This document shows positions 31,494 through 42,416 of a DNA stretch of 64,000 nt, one piece after another. The stretch is from Chaetoceros tenuissimus (taxonomy: Eukaryota; Bacillariophyta; Thalassiosirophyceae; Chaetocerotales; Chaetocerotaceae): assembly GCA_021927905.1 (NCBI GenBank), contig BLLK01000046.1, positions 62,001 to 126,000 on the forward strand, read 5' to 3'. The translations under genes and the position numbers were made by a program. Each line of letters opens with the position of its first letter. The stretch's first letter is position 1. Under the pieces are notes generated by a model. It was not told the DNA's origin, searched no databases, and saw only the letters and a program-made list of their open reading frames with translations.

Positions 31494-32301
31494 ATGACCA
31501 TTTTCCAGCTAGAAATAGTCGTTTGTCTTTTTCTATGGTAAGTTACATGAGAAGCTCGTGAAGGCCAAACTAAACTGGACGGCGAGAATCTCTCCGAAAC
31601 TGAGCCTAGTAGCGGGACAAAGTTTAATGCTTTATGTTTGTTCGAAATTGAAACTTATATCATACTAATACAAATTTATCTGTATGTACAGTACACTGGG
31701 TTTGTCGGGGGCAGCTACTATCGAAGGAAAGTTAGAGCTTCCAGAAGGACTGAAGAATAAAAATTACCCCCCACTTCAATCAACCCTCATCACTCTAAAC
31801 GACGGAGAATTTCTCACATACTCTACACAAAACAATACATTTTCCTTTCACGATGTACCAGCAGGTGTTCATGTACTAGATGTTCACTGTCACACATACC
31901 ACTACAGTCAAGTGAAAATTCAAATCTTGGATGGAGAAGAGCCAAAATGTATTGAATATTTCTATCCAGGGGCAAAGAAGTCTCCAATTTCACACCCACT
32001 CATATTGTATACAAATGCAAAATACAACTATTTCCAACCGCGCCCTACATTTTCTCCATTTCGAATGTTGAAGAATCCAATGGTTTTGATCATGCTATTC
32101 AGTGTGGGGATGATGTTCGTCATGCCGCAAATGATGGGTAATTTGGACCCAGAACAAAAGGAACAGATGAAGAAACAAATGGAAATGCAACAAGATCCTT
32201 CAAAAATGTTGAGTCAACTATGGGGTGAAATTAGTGGAGCTGGCCCTAGAGAAATTTCTGAGAAGAAAGTTGTCAGAAGAGAGAGATTAAAGAGAGAATA
32301 G
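31494..32301 (+). CDS. EMC7: ER membrane protein complex subunit 7
   Basis: Exons 31494..31537 and 31692..32301, 154-nt intron, phase kept, 217 residues. Exon 1 supplies the start of the signal peptide (MTIFQLEIVVCLFLC, then TLGLSGA). The lumenal part is the EMC7 beta-sandwich: IEGKLELPEG, then DGEFLTYSTQNNTFSFHDVP and GVHVLDVHCHTYHYSQVKI. A proline-rich stalk (FQPRPTFSPFRMLKNP) leads into one membrane helix (MVLIMLFSVGMMFVMPQMMG) and a cytosolic Met/Gln/Lys helix ending in a basic tail. The order and length match EMC7, a subunit of the complex that inserts membrane proteins in the ER. Confidence 0.92.
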
Positions 32302-33152
32302 ATCTTTTTATGATATTATTCGTCAGCATAATTTTATAATAAAATACGATTTGCAGAAGTTTGTCTCATCATTCATCATAAGGTAGAGCTTCCATTTCCA
32401 AAATAGGGAATATTCTTGCTAGAACGAGAAAAACGGAAGTAGGCACAGGGAGAGTTCGAAAATTCCAAGCTAAAAGCGTGCCATACTGTCCTTTCCATTG
32501 TTGTTGTGCACAATACCTTGACTATTACTTTTGCAATAGAAGGCATAGGTTCTATGTCTAAGCTCATCACGATAGAAGGCATCGATGATAAGTGTTATTA
32601 AAGTTATGATGAGATCTAATTCGATAATTTTCATTTACTCTTCACTCTAGCTAGCGATTATCTTCTTAGAATATCGTTACCTTACTATTACCTTACTAAG
32701 TAAAGTACCACCAAATAAAAGATTAAGGAAACCTGTCACACTCATGTCGCAGAAAATCAAAATGCCTTCTGCCTTCTGCCTTCTCTTTGTTTGAAGTTTG
32801 AAGTTTTTTGAAAGGACCGCTTTCTATTATTTTGGGCAAACAAGCCAATTGACACCTATCTGAGATGAATTATATCCCAATTTTATCTTATATACTGTCT
32901 AATAGTCTCCAAAAAGATTAAAATGACACTAAGATTTACTCAAAATCAGCAAATCAAACACTAGTATATTCATACTTATTCAAGTATTTTAAACAAATAG
33001 AATGACCGACGAGAACTATGACTACTTGTTGAAACGACTGCTATGAAAAAGAGGAACCTTTTTTGAAATTGTATCGATCCAGGTTCCAAAATTCCCTGAG
33101 TATTCCTCCAATTGTGGCATAAAGTTACACTTCCCAACCTACCTTTCAAATT
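32302..33152. other. intergenic, no gene accepted
   Basis: 850 bp. Holds a three-fold ccttctg tandem near 32765, the string attgacacct at 32850, and a 14-codon upstream frame at 33001 (MTDENYDYLLKRLL) in the presumed leader of the next gene. A minus-strand 68-codon frame at 32376 is not recognised. Confidence 0.5.
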
Positions 33153-34886
33153 ATGCAAAACACAACGCCTTACCAAGAGCATTTATCTTTGCTTTTACAA
33201 AAGCAGCGATGGATGGAGGCATACGCAATGCTATCTTCACGAGAACTTAGGAATGAGTTGCATTTTTGCGGGGTCAGAACAAAACCAACTACCATTCTTC
33301 ATGAAGCTTGCTCTATCAAGACAATACCATACGATCTAGTTCAATCTATAGTGCAGCTTATTCCATGCGCTTGTAGAGAAAGAGATGAAGATGGGAATCT
33401 TCCTTCACATCTTTTATACATTGAACCTGCTACCAGTGTGGAGTATGGATATGTCGAACATGACCCATTGTCGATAAGGGATGATTTACTCCATTTACTT
33501 TTAAGAACATACCCAGAATCTTCACTGCAACCTCTCGAGGGCGGAGGAAATATCCCCTTCTACGCTCTTGTCAGAGCTAGTACAAAAGTGGAAGGTGCCA
33601 CCAAGTGTACTAGTAAAATACTTGAGCTTCTCTCATCAATGCCATGTGAAGCTTTTTTTAACGACAAGAATTCAGTCCTGCATCAAGTTTCTGACGAGTT
33701 ACTTCCAGATCCTGTGGTGAGCTACATTATAGATAGATTTCCACAAATTTGCCAACTTCAACACTTCGGAAATACTCTTTTGCACATACTTTGCTCCCAT
33801 CAATGTTCAAACTATAATATTATTGAGAAAGTCATCAAGATCTATCCACATGCATGTTCAATCCAAGACGAGCAGGGAAATCTACCTCTTCATCTTGTTG
33901 CATCAAGTTACCATTCCAAAAAAGTTATGGAGTCTTTGATTTACTATAATCCACATGCACTAGTCACCAGAAACATAGAGGGCAGGATTCCTTTACGATC
34001 CAGAATTATTTCTACTTCTTCCAACAAAGTTAAACAACTTCTACAATGTAGCATTGGAGTATTTGATATTCAATCATTTCTCAAACATTCGAGAAATATT
34101 CATAACATGACGGTCCTTCATGAGTTATTCTACGACCTTCAGCGAAACGTTTCGAATTCTATTATACAGAATACTTCACTCATTCAGGGTTTGACCACTT
34201 GTAAATCATCGTTACACAAAGAGCTTAATTCGTCCTATATCGATGATATCAAGTCTCTCTATCACACCATGTGCGTTGCCATCTACAACACAGTTGACTA
34301 CCCTCAAGATTGTCCCCACGATCCCTCGTTCTGGCTGGCATTTCCACTTTTTACTAAGCTCTTACTGAGGTTGAACCCTAGCCTTGCTTTCCAAAAGGAT
34401 TGTCATGGAGACTTTCCTTTAAATATTGTGGCAAGGCATATGTCAGTCAATGGGAGGTCAATATGTCATCGATGTGAATGTATGATAAAAGGACCATTAA
34501 TGTCTTTTTCAAACCGAACAAAGTATTGTGCAAAGTGCATTAAACACTCATCTAGTGGCATATTATCACACGGGCTAGTCGACTATCAACAATACAGCCT
34601 AGTGACTGATTTGCTAGTCCTTAATCCAGACTCTGCTTCAAATCAAGATTCGTTTGGAAATTATCCGCTTCATGATTGTCTTCAAAATGGAATGACACAA
34701 TCGATGGGTATTGGAGAAGTGTTTGAAGCAGCACCATCAGTTGCTTTGTATCCCGAGTCTAAAGATGGCTTGTTTGTATTTTCGCTTGCATCTATTGCAC
34801 GGGATAGTGATGAATTCATTGATAAGGGAGAAAAATTGACAACAATCTTTGAGTTGATTCGGAAGAATCCTAGTTTGATTAATTAG
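33153..34886 (+). CDS. ankyrin-like repeat protein, diatom-type
   Basis: A single exon of 577 codons. The protein has degenerate ankyrin-like repeats built on the pattern DxxGNLPLHxxxxx: RDEDGNLPSHLLYIEP, FGNTLLHILCSHQCS, DEQGNLPLHLVASSY, QKDCHGDFPLNIVARHM and NQDSFGNYPLHDCLQNG. These alternate with helices of type VIKIYPHACS, LLRTYPESS and LVLNPDSAS. Such large families are common in diatoms and have no known role. A CxxC...CxxC stretch (CHRCECMIKGP...YCAKC) near residues 435-460 could bind zinc. An in-frame stop lies 33-36 bases upstream, so the start is near here unless an upstream exon exists. The gene at 37879 is a distant relative. Confidence 0.75.
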   Translation: MQNTTPYQEHLSLLLQKQRWMEAYAMLSSRELRNELHFCGVRTKPTTILHEACSIKTIPYDLVQSIVQLIPCACRERDEDGNLPSHLLYIEPATSVEYGYVEHDPLSIRDDLLHLLLRTYPESSLQPLEGGGNIPFYALVRASTKVEGATKCTSKILELLSSMPCEAFFNDKNSVLHQVSDELLPDPVVSYIIDRFPQICQLQHFGNTLLHILCSHQCSNYNIIEKVIKIYPHACSIQDEQGNLPLHLVASSYHSKKVMESLIYYNPHALVTRNIEGRIPLRSRIISTSSNKVKQLLQCSIGVFDIQSFLKHSRNIHNMTVLHELFYDLQRNVSNSIIQNTSLIQGLTTCKSSLHKELNSSYIDDIKSLYHTMCVAIYNTVDYPQDCPHDPSFWLAFPLFTKLLLRLNPSLAFQKDCHGDFPLNIVARHMSVNGRSICHRCECMIKGPLMSFSNRTKYCAKCIKHSSSGILSHGLVDYQQYSLVTDLLVLNPDSASNQDSFGNYPLHDCLQNGMTQSMGIGEVFEAAPSVALYPESKDGLFVFSLASIARDSDEFIDKGEKLTTIFELIRKNPSLIN

Positions 34887-35568
34887 ATTTGCCTCATCAG
34901 CTTCTTTGGGGAAATTTTTGAGCATGGTGTGTGCTGCATACAATGATACGCATCATAGTAGCAATGTCATTGTTGATAGCGCAAGCTGCTCTTGCATAGG
35001 TTAAAAAAATGCAATAGTATCACTAGCAAAAGGTTTGTTTTTGGGGCTCACATAAGTATAATAGTAGAAAGTAGTGGCTTGCTTTTTCTTCTTGTCACTT
35101 TCTATTGTTGCATGCAACACTTCATCATCATGAACTAAACGCAAACACGCATTTCGTAATTTTCTTGATGGCAGAAAAACATATGTGAGATAAAAACATG
35201 AGTTTTATCCAACCAAATGTAGAGCATCGATGAGGAGCGGAGGTAATAGGAGGATGTGAATGTTTTCAATTTTTTAAATACGCGTAGCACACCCCAAAAC
35301 CTACATAAATCAAGGGAGCTTGAACCTTCTCTTTCTTTGATGTTTTACTACCATTTTAGCCAATGAAATTGATGGATGCGATCCCCCCCCCCCAAAAAAG
35401 CGCGCCAAAAATGATTCTTCTTCTTGTGGTTCTGGAACAAGCCATCCATCCATCTCTTTTCCTTTTTCCACCTTCCACCTATCTACATTATGTATCTTAG
35501 ATCTTCCATATTCCGTCCTTTACATAGTTCCATTCCTTCATTTCACCATAAAGAATTGAAAAGACAAG
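34887..35568. promoter_or_regulatory. intergenic and helicase promoter region
   Basis: Nothing coding seen. A run of about 11 C followed by 6 A lies at 35382-35398, next to a GGCGCG motif on the minus strand (listed separately). Confidence 0.5.
35399..35411 (-). promoter_or_regulatory. E2F-like site
   Basis: Minus strand reads TTTTTGGCGCGC, which contains the E2F/DP consensus TTTSSCGC. It lies about 160 bp before the helicase start. Site inferred from motif only. Confidence 0.35.
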
Positions 35569-37751
35569 ATGAGGAGCTTAATGTTACAAGCACTTTTGCT
35601 CGGCTCGGGGTCTGTCCTAACCGAGGCTTGGATATCACCTAAAAGTTTTGTACCTCCATCAAGTTTCTCTAATAACCACATGTTGACATCTACATCACGA
35701 TACAGTACAGAAAGTAATTTTGATACCACAATGGGGCTGAATGAACTTCAAACATTACTAAGGGATGCAGTCAAGAAGGAGGACTTTGATGAAGCAATTC
35801 GCTTGAGAGACATACTTGCAGAACGTGTATCCTCAGGAGCGTACAGTCCAAATGGACAAGATGATGCACGTAAAAAGAAACGCCTTTCTTGGAGAGGATT
35901 GGGAACTGCTCCATGGTTGGAAGACAGACTTGATGTACTCGGATATAAATTTCCAACTACTATTCAGATAAATGCCTTCGAAAGTGTAAACACCATGCTT
36001 GGTGCACTAGATGAGAATTCCAACATGATGGATAAGGAAACATTAGAAGAATTAATTTATAGAAAAGGATCCCCTGGATTGAATATGGGGGTTGTAGTCA
36101 GTGGTTCTACCGGTTCGGGAAAAACTCTTAGCTATCTTGTTCCTATGTTATCAACATTGAGTGAATCTCTTTTCACAAGGCAAAGAATTAGAGTAAAATC
36201 AGAAGAGGATATTGGAGATGCTGCTGACGATCTTTTGGCAAGAGTGGCAGTCCAAACTTCTCCTACTGTTCGCGGTCATGGAAGGCAACAAGTAGGTGGT
36301 AAAAATACAATTGCAACTGGTGCAGCATTGAGTTCTATGGGAAAGTCAGGAACTGACGTCAAGAATCCTCTTGCATTAATTGTAGTTCCAAGTCGTGAAC
36401 TCGGTGTACAGACCGCACTTTTACTGTATGAACTTGTTGGAGGAAGCACAAAAAAGACTGAAACTGAACTCTCCGGATTGAAGAATATGTTCAAGGTAAG
36501 ACTAGTTTTACTCTGAAAAGGTTGTATACTTTGGTACATGTTCAAAACAGTACCACTAAAGATATTTATTTTTGTTTAGTACAAGGGTCCAAAGGGAGTG
36601 AAAATCGGTTGTATTTTGGATGAAGAAGAAGCAAAATATGGATTAAAACTACAAACGGACGTGGCCATCACAACACCAGAACATTTACCAAAATTGATTC
36701 GTGATGGAGATGTGGTACCTTCTAAACTTCGTGTAGTGGTTTTCGATGAAGCAGATCTCGCACTTGAAAAAACTCCAGATGAAGATTTGAATGCTTTATT
36801 TCGGGATACAGAATCCGAGCGTGATTTCAGCAGATTGACATATCTTGTAGGTGCTAGTGTTACCGAGTCGTTGGGGAAACTTTGTGTTAAGGATAGTGTA
36901 CTTCCTGAAGGAAAGAGTTTTATTGCAACTGCTACAAAATTCGCACCATTGGTTACAGAAAGTGAGGTAGAAACAGATTCTACAAATCTAAATTTCAGTG
37001 ATAAGGCATCTTTGAAAGATTTGGGAATGTGTTTAGACCCTGGTCTTCGTCATGAACGAGTCATTGCCCCAGAAAATACAGGCCTTTTGTGTCTTGCTAG
37101 AATGCTAAGAAAAGAGCTTCGAACTTATGAAAATGATTTAGCATTAGGCAAGAATGAGACAATACAAATGCAGAGACCAAAGGTTGTAGTTTTCTTTCCT
37201 GGAGAGGATGAGGCAAGAGCAGCAATTGAACCAATGCGTGATGCAATGTGGGGCAAGCATAAACTTTGTGTGCTTCTCCTCTATCAATCATGGAACAATT
37301 CAAGAATGGCCAAACTAGTGTAATGCTTGCCACTCCTAACTCTGTGAGAGGACTTGATTTTGCAGATCTTACGCATGTATACACTTTATATCTACCAGTT
37401 GAAGATCCTAGGGAATATGTCCATCTCGCTGGCCGTGTTGGGCGTATAGGGCAGATGGGCAGTGTAGCTGGCACTGGAGGTAGAGTAACTTCCATTTTAT
37501 TCCCGAGTGAAGCTGAAAAAATGGTCGATTTGGCTCGAGAGCTAAATTTTGACTTTGTAGATGTTGATTATGACGGAGCAGAAACAGTTACTGAGACTTC
37601 CGATGTTGAGGATATGAGAAGATACTTGGAAGATAAACTTACTCTAGTTTCTTTAGCCGATGAACCCGAATTAGATCTTGATGAACTAGAAAAGAATAGA
37701 CCTGTCTTGGAATATGACGACGACGACGACGATGATGACGACGAAGAGTGA
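35569..37751 (+). CDS. plastid DEAD-box RNA helicase with UVR motif
   Basis: Exon 1 35569..36495 and exon 2 36580..37751, 84-nt intron, phase 0. A signal peptide ends TEA-WISP (plastid type with aromatic at +1). Residues about 60-95 form a UVR motif (LRDAVKKEDFDEAIRLRDIL). Helicase motifs follow: a Q-motif-like PTTIQINAFES, Walker A GSTGSGKTLSY, VVPSRELG, TTPEHL, FDEADLAL, then ATPNSVRGLDF and HLAGRVGRIGQMG. The C-terminus is a poly-Asp tail. Between MWGKHKLC and SIMEQFKNG the frame shifts by one base beside a short C run near 37278, although the protein continues normally on both sides. Either an assembly error or a broken allele. Likely acts on plastid RNA. Confidence 0.85.
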
Positions 37752-37878
37752 GATGCCATAAATAAAATTTATTTTAGTTAAAATAGGACAAATATATTTG
37801 GAAAAATCAAAAAAGTTCCATTCAATTTTTTTCATTTTTCACCACTGCTTTTCTAGTGATTACAAATAACGAAACACC

Positions 37879-39093
37879 ATGTCTCTACTGTCCACAGCGA
37901 TTGAAAGTCTAAACAATGATCTCGGTAAACTCATCCAGCTACAAGAACAGTTTGACGATTCGAACTTCTACATGGACGTTGTGAAAGGAATACAATTGTT
38001 GCGGCAAAACATAGTCAAAGCAACTCACTCTGCTCTTCTCAGACTTGACCAATCGAAACCATCAACAGCCACTCTCGCAGAAATAGTTCAATCCTTCCCT
38101 TCCAGCCTTGTTTGTAGGAATCGAGAGAATGAGTTGCCAGTCGAAACACTCTTCTGGAACAAACAGTTGGAATATTCATGTGTACTCATGCAAGAAGGTT
38201 CAAAGTATCAAATAGGGGGTGATCCTAGAGGTGGACTATTTCTCCCAGTTCGTTCTTCTCCGAATGAGCACTACATGCCATTAGTTCAGTGGCTTGCTCT
38301 AAATTATTGTAGACAGTCTAGCCCTTCCAATGAGACAGATTGGAATTCTTATGACATTGAAGCATTGAAGTTACTCAAGACACTGGCAGAAACAAATATT
38401 TTCCAACCAGCAGATGTCTTCAACTTTAATCTCTTGTACTGGTCTTGTCACGAAAATGCAAGACTTCGTTTCGATTACTTTGTCCAGATGAATCCAGGAG
38501 CATTGACTACAGCAAGCGACGGAACACCTTTGATTCATAAACATATTAGCATTGCATCTTTGGAAAGATTCAAAATATTTATTCGAGCTAGCTTGAGGTA
38601 CTTTCCTCACGAGCTTGGTCTTTTATTGCAGAGGAATCCTCAAAACATAACAGCAGTTCAACAAGCCTTTGCTCGATTTGGTAAAGACGTAGTTTTGGAT
38701 GCACTCGAAGAATGCATTCCTGAAGGCATCAAGATTCCAATTCTTCACATTGTTTGGGCGGAGGCTCCGTTATTCTTCAATGATTTCTTCTCGAAATTTC
38801 CTCACTGTTTCTACGAGAGAGATGCTTATGACAGATCATTTCTCCAAGTAGCTCTTGTAGCTGGTAATCTCACATTCTTATTCGATTCGATGTTCTTCGT
38901 ATCAATGTCTGAAGATGAACAAAAAGAAAAGGATCCACTTACTGGATTGTATCCTTTTTTATCTGCTGCAGCTTATACAAGAGATTTATCTGTATCATAT
39001 TATTTGCTTCGAGTTTGCCCATCTCTCATTGAAGATTCTTTCACTCACTTTGAGCCTCTAGACGATGCCCTTGAAGTTTTTGCAGACATCTAA
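37879..39093 (+). CDS. ankyrin-like helical repeat protein
   Basis: A single exon of 404 codons, starting MSLLSTAIESLNNDLGKLI. The protein is hydrophilic and helical, with repeats reminiscent of the gene at 33153 (RNRENELPVETLFWN, FVQMNPGALTTASDGTPLIH, LLLQRNPQN, YYLLRVCPSLIED). It lacks the clear GNLPLH signature and so is a distant, degenerate member of the same diatom repeat class. No signal peptide or membrane helix. The two genes flank the helicase on the same strand. Function unknown. Confidence 0.7.
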   Translation: MSLLSTAIESLNNDLGKLIQLQEQFDDSNFYMDVVKGIQLLRQNIVKATHSALLRLDQSKPSTATLAEIVQSFPSSLVCRNRENELPVETLFWNKQLEYSCVLMQEGSKYQIGGDPRGGLFLPVRSSPNEHYMPLVQWLALNYCRQSSPSNETDWNSYDIEALKLLKTLAETNIFQPADVFNFNLLYWSCHENARLRFDYFVQMNPGALTTASDGTPLIHKHISIASLERFKIFIRASLRYFPHELGLLLQRNPQNITAVQQAFARFGKDVVLDALEECIPEGIKIPILHIVWAEAPLFFNDFFSKFPHCFYERDAYDRSFLQVALVAGNLTFLFDSMFFVSMSEDEQKEKDPLTGLYPFLSAAAYTRDLSVSYYLLRVCPSLIEDSFTHFEPLDDALEVFADI

Positions 39094-39546
39094 ACGGAAA
39101 CTTGATCTGGATTACAACCGTTTTAGAGGAGGAATTTTCCAATATTTTCAATATCAAACCAGATAGTACAAGGAGATCAACGGCAGAAGAGGGACAGACG
39201 AATTAGAAATAAAACATTTCAAACTTTATCGAAGAATGTGATCGCAGTGTAGTAAATTGGGCTACATTTAGTTTTCACAAATAACTTCACAAAGTTAAGT
39301 TGACAGAATCCATAGACCATTTAGCACTCGATAAAGTAATCTTCGCGTCATATAGTTGCTTGCGTAATGGACAGAACTTGATTGCCAATGCACACTTGGA
39401 AAAAAGGCAAATTATAAAAGTTGATTTTGGGATAGAAGGACAAAACTTAAAAAAATGTATATGTCAACCTCTTTTTCAATTGATGCTTTTTTACAATAGT
39501 TAAAATTGTCTCTGTAATTCTACAAAAACTTTTCTTGTATCTTTTT
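39094..39546. other. intergenic between convergent genes
   Basis: 453 bp, AT-rich, no recognisable gene; probably two 3' untranslated regions. Confidence 0.5.
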
Positions 39547-41765
39547 CTAATATGGATGAGCACGACGAGCACTTCCTACTCCACCCGCTCCTGACTGCTG
39601 ACCACCATATCCACCATCATATTGTTGCTGTTGTGGAGGAGGTTGGCTGTATTGCTGTTGTGGAGGAGGTTGGCTGTATTGCTGTGGAGGCGGCTGAGCA
39701 TATGGATTACCATATGCACCTTGTTGTTGTGGAGGAGGTTGGCTGTATTGCTGCTGTGGAGGCGGTTGAGCATACTGATTTGCATATCCACCTTGCTGTT
39801 GTGGTGGAGGACCTCCATGTTGAGGTCTTCCATATGGGTCTGTATGCTGCACCCTTTGTGGTGAATTTGTCTGCTGATGTGGATTATGACGCTGTTGAGC
39901 CATCAAAACTCTTCTAATACCCTCATGTACTGGTTTTAACTGTCCAAGATTCGGAGAAGAAATTTTAATTGGGTTACGAGACACTGGTAGAACAACAATG
40001 TATTTCCATGGATGAAGCTTGTTCTTGTATTTCACCATTTGTGGCCCTTGCCAATCATTTTGAATGCGTGCCCCTTGTAGCGAAAATTGTTTCACCTTCA
40101 CAGAAACTGGACGACGAGCTTGAGTTTCAATCACAGCAATATCATACTCCGACTATACCATACACCAATTTCAAATTGTGAGTGATAATAATAAATTACA
40201 GTCACATATATCAAGGATAGGAAGCTTACCTTTGACCTGTACATATTCATCATCCATGGCTGCGCAATGATACCTCCAATAACGACATATTTTGGCTTCC
40301 AATCCTTCGCACTATTTGGTGCATTAGTCTCTCTAGTGTCATATTTGACCATATGCTCTCCTTCTGCTACAACTACAGTAGTATCTGGTACGTAGAACAA
40401 AAGAGGCAAAGGTCTTGGTCCCTCCTTAATCAATCTACTTGCCTCCTTTGGATTCTTAACATCAATACCATTAACCTTCAAAAGAACATGTCCCAATTCA
40501 ACACCCGCAGCTCTTGCCGAAGAACCCTCAACAATAAACGCCACAACTGGTCGATCATCCAATGCTTCTACCAATGAGCGATCCGTTTGCAAGAAAAGAG
40601 AATCAGTCAATTCCTGCGGTTTGAAAAACATAACTCCAAGGGTAGGTGTAAAGATTCTTGCATCATACCATTCTCCACCAGCTGGCAATTCACCTTCTTT
40701 GTGAACTGCATCATTTTTCGGTACAAGTGCATCATCTCCCAACAAAGATCCGCCTCCAGTGACTGATCCAGCCGCTGGAGCAGGAGCAGGTGTTGGAGCC
40801 CCAAATCCCATTTCTGCCCATGGATCACCACCATCAGCAGCTGCCAAAACTTGTCCTTGACTCAAAGCATTTTCATTTGCTGGAGTTGCTACAGATAATT
40901 GATCATTTGGATTCACAGGTGCTGGAGGAGCTGGTGCTGGAGTGTTAAATACACCAAATGGATCATCTGCAGGCATTGCATTTGGTGCTGGCACGATAGC
41001 ACCAGGAGCAGCTTGTTGTGGTGCTGGTGCTCCCCACGGATCAGCAGGCATAGGTTGAGCTGGAGCTGGTGCAACTGGTGGCATTGGTGTAGCATCTGAA
41101 GGCATGGAAGGTGGTACAGGAGGAGCAGGTGCAGCCATCCCCATTGGAACTGGTGCTGGAGCTCCCCAAGGATCGTCCATTGGAGCAGGCGCTGGTGGTA
41201 CTGGAGCAGCTGGAGAAGGAGGCACTGGTGCTCCAAAAGGAGAAGCTGGAACAGGTGCAGCAGGTTGAGGTGGACGTGAAGGAGTTGCAGGTGCCTGCAT
41301 TGGAATAGCATATGGATTGGATTGAGCAGTAGAAGCAACCATTGCATTAGGAGCTGCTGCCGGTGCTGGTGGCTGTCCATACATGTTCATAGGGTTTGCT
41401 TGAGCTGGAGCTCCTCCCATCGGTAGCATGCCTCCCATTGCAGGAGCAGGTGGTTGCTGCATTTGGTAAGGATTATTGTTCATTGCTCCCATTGGACCTC
41501 CCATCATTCCCATAGGTGCTGGTGGTGCTCCTCCCATTGGACCTCCCATTCCTGTGTTTTGCATTGGCATTCCCATTGGTGCAGGTGGCGCTCCTCCCAT
41601 TGGTGGTTGCTGTGGTGCATTCATTACTGGTACAGGAGCTGGTGCAGGAGCAGCCATGATGTTAATTGGCTGGCCTTGTCCAGAAGCATTCGCATTATCT
41701 TGTTCTGATGCTGGAACTGCTGCCTTTAGATCTGCAGCAAAGATATCAAATGGATTATCACTCAT
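39547..41765 (-). CDS. PDZ protein with DPW/DPF/NPF motifs, adaptor-like
   Basis: Exons 41765..40230 and 40152..39547, 77-nt intron, phase 0, 713 residues. The protein opens MSDNPFDIF, where NPF is an EH-domain ligand. About 330 residues of Pro/Ala/Met-rich sequence follow. They contain DDPWGAP, ADPWGAP, DDPFGVF and GDPWAEMGF, that is, DPW and DPF motifs as in clathrin adaptor accessory proteins that bind AP-2. A PDZ domain at about 380-465 (FIVEGSSARAAGVELGHVLL, VNGIDV) and a PH-like region with KYVVIGGIIAQPWMM and WKYIVVLPVS come next. The C-terminus is Gln/Pro/Tyr-rich (QPPPQQQYSQPPPQQ). An endocytic or trafficking scaffold is inferred from the motifs. Confidence 0.8.
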
Positions 41766-42416
41766 GTTGTCTCAAATTCAAAAATAAGTTATGATGTGTA
41801 GCTACTGTAAAAGTTGAAGTGTTGTGACCGGTCTAGAAGATTCTTCTCGAAGGATCAAACTTTTGTACAAAGATTTTTGTATATGTTGTATTATAAATGA
41901 AGGAATCTATCCAGATATATCTTCACTTTTTGTATCTAAGAAGCAATCTAGCTAGAAGGAAATACAGATACTTCTCTAGTTTTGGACTATGAATGTAATT
42001 GCAGCAAGTGGTGTGCCTATATGTTAACTGTTTACTTCGTTACCATAGATATTCCACGAAGACCATGGACGAGGGTTGGCGGATTGGCTTGCTTGACTAA
42101 TGTTCAGGTGTAGTACTTCGTACCTACTGATCGACCGAATCACATCTTTTTGGATCTTGTTGATCCTCAATCGTGCGATGCAACGAACTCAAAAACCTCA
42201 ACGCATCATTTTTGAGGAATTTTTGGCGACCCCAAACCTATTATCCCTAAACTAGTATGTACAAGTATTTGACACTGTCAAAATTTGATTTCTTGACTTT
42301 TTAGCTGAAAATGAGAAGGGTAGATGCCTTTTTTTCCAAGTGATCATTAGACAAGAATGAATTCAATAAATAAAAAGAATCAAAACATTACTATATATCA
42401 AAACAAGACATGAACT
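41766..42416. promoter_or_regulatory. divergent promoter region
   Basis: 650 bp between the PDZ-adaptor gene and the TEX264-like gene, read in opposite directions. No element recognised. Confidence 0.4.

Noticed and set aside
32376-32582. 68-codon minus-strand frame
   Set aside because: Not recognised, no leader, in a 3' flank.
33001-33047. 14-codon frame before the ankyrin-like gene
   Set aside because: Could be an upstream regulatory frame or a first exon, but no convincing splice donor follows.
39552-39917. Plus-strand VVEEVGCIA repeat frames
   Set aside because: Shadow of the Gln/Pro-rich tail on the minus strand.
40899-41787. Plus-strand frames opposite the PDZ-adaptor gene
   Set aside because: They are Trp/His/Ser- or Ile/Gly-rich mirror images of the Pro/Ala repeats; the minus-strand protein has a PDZ domain and splices in phase.
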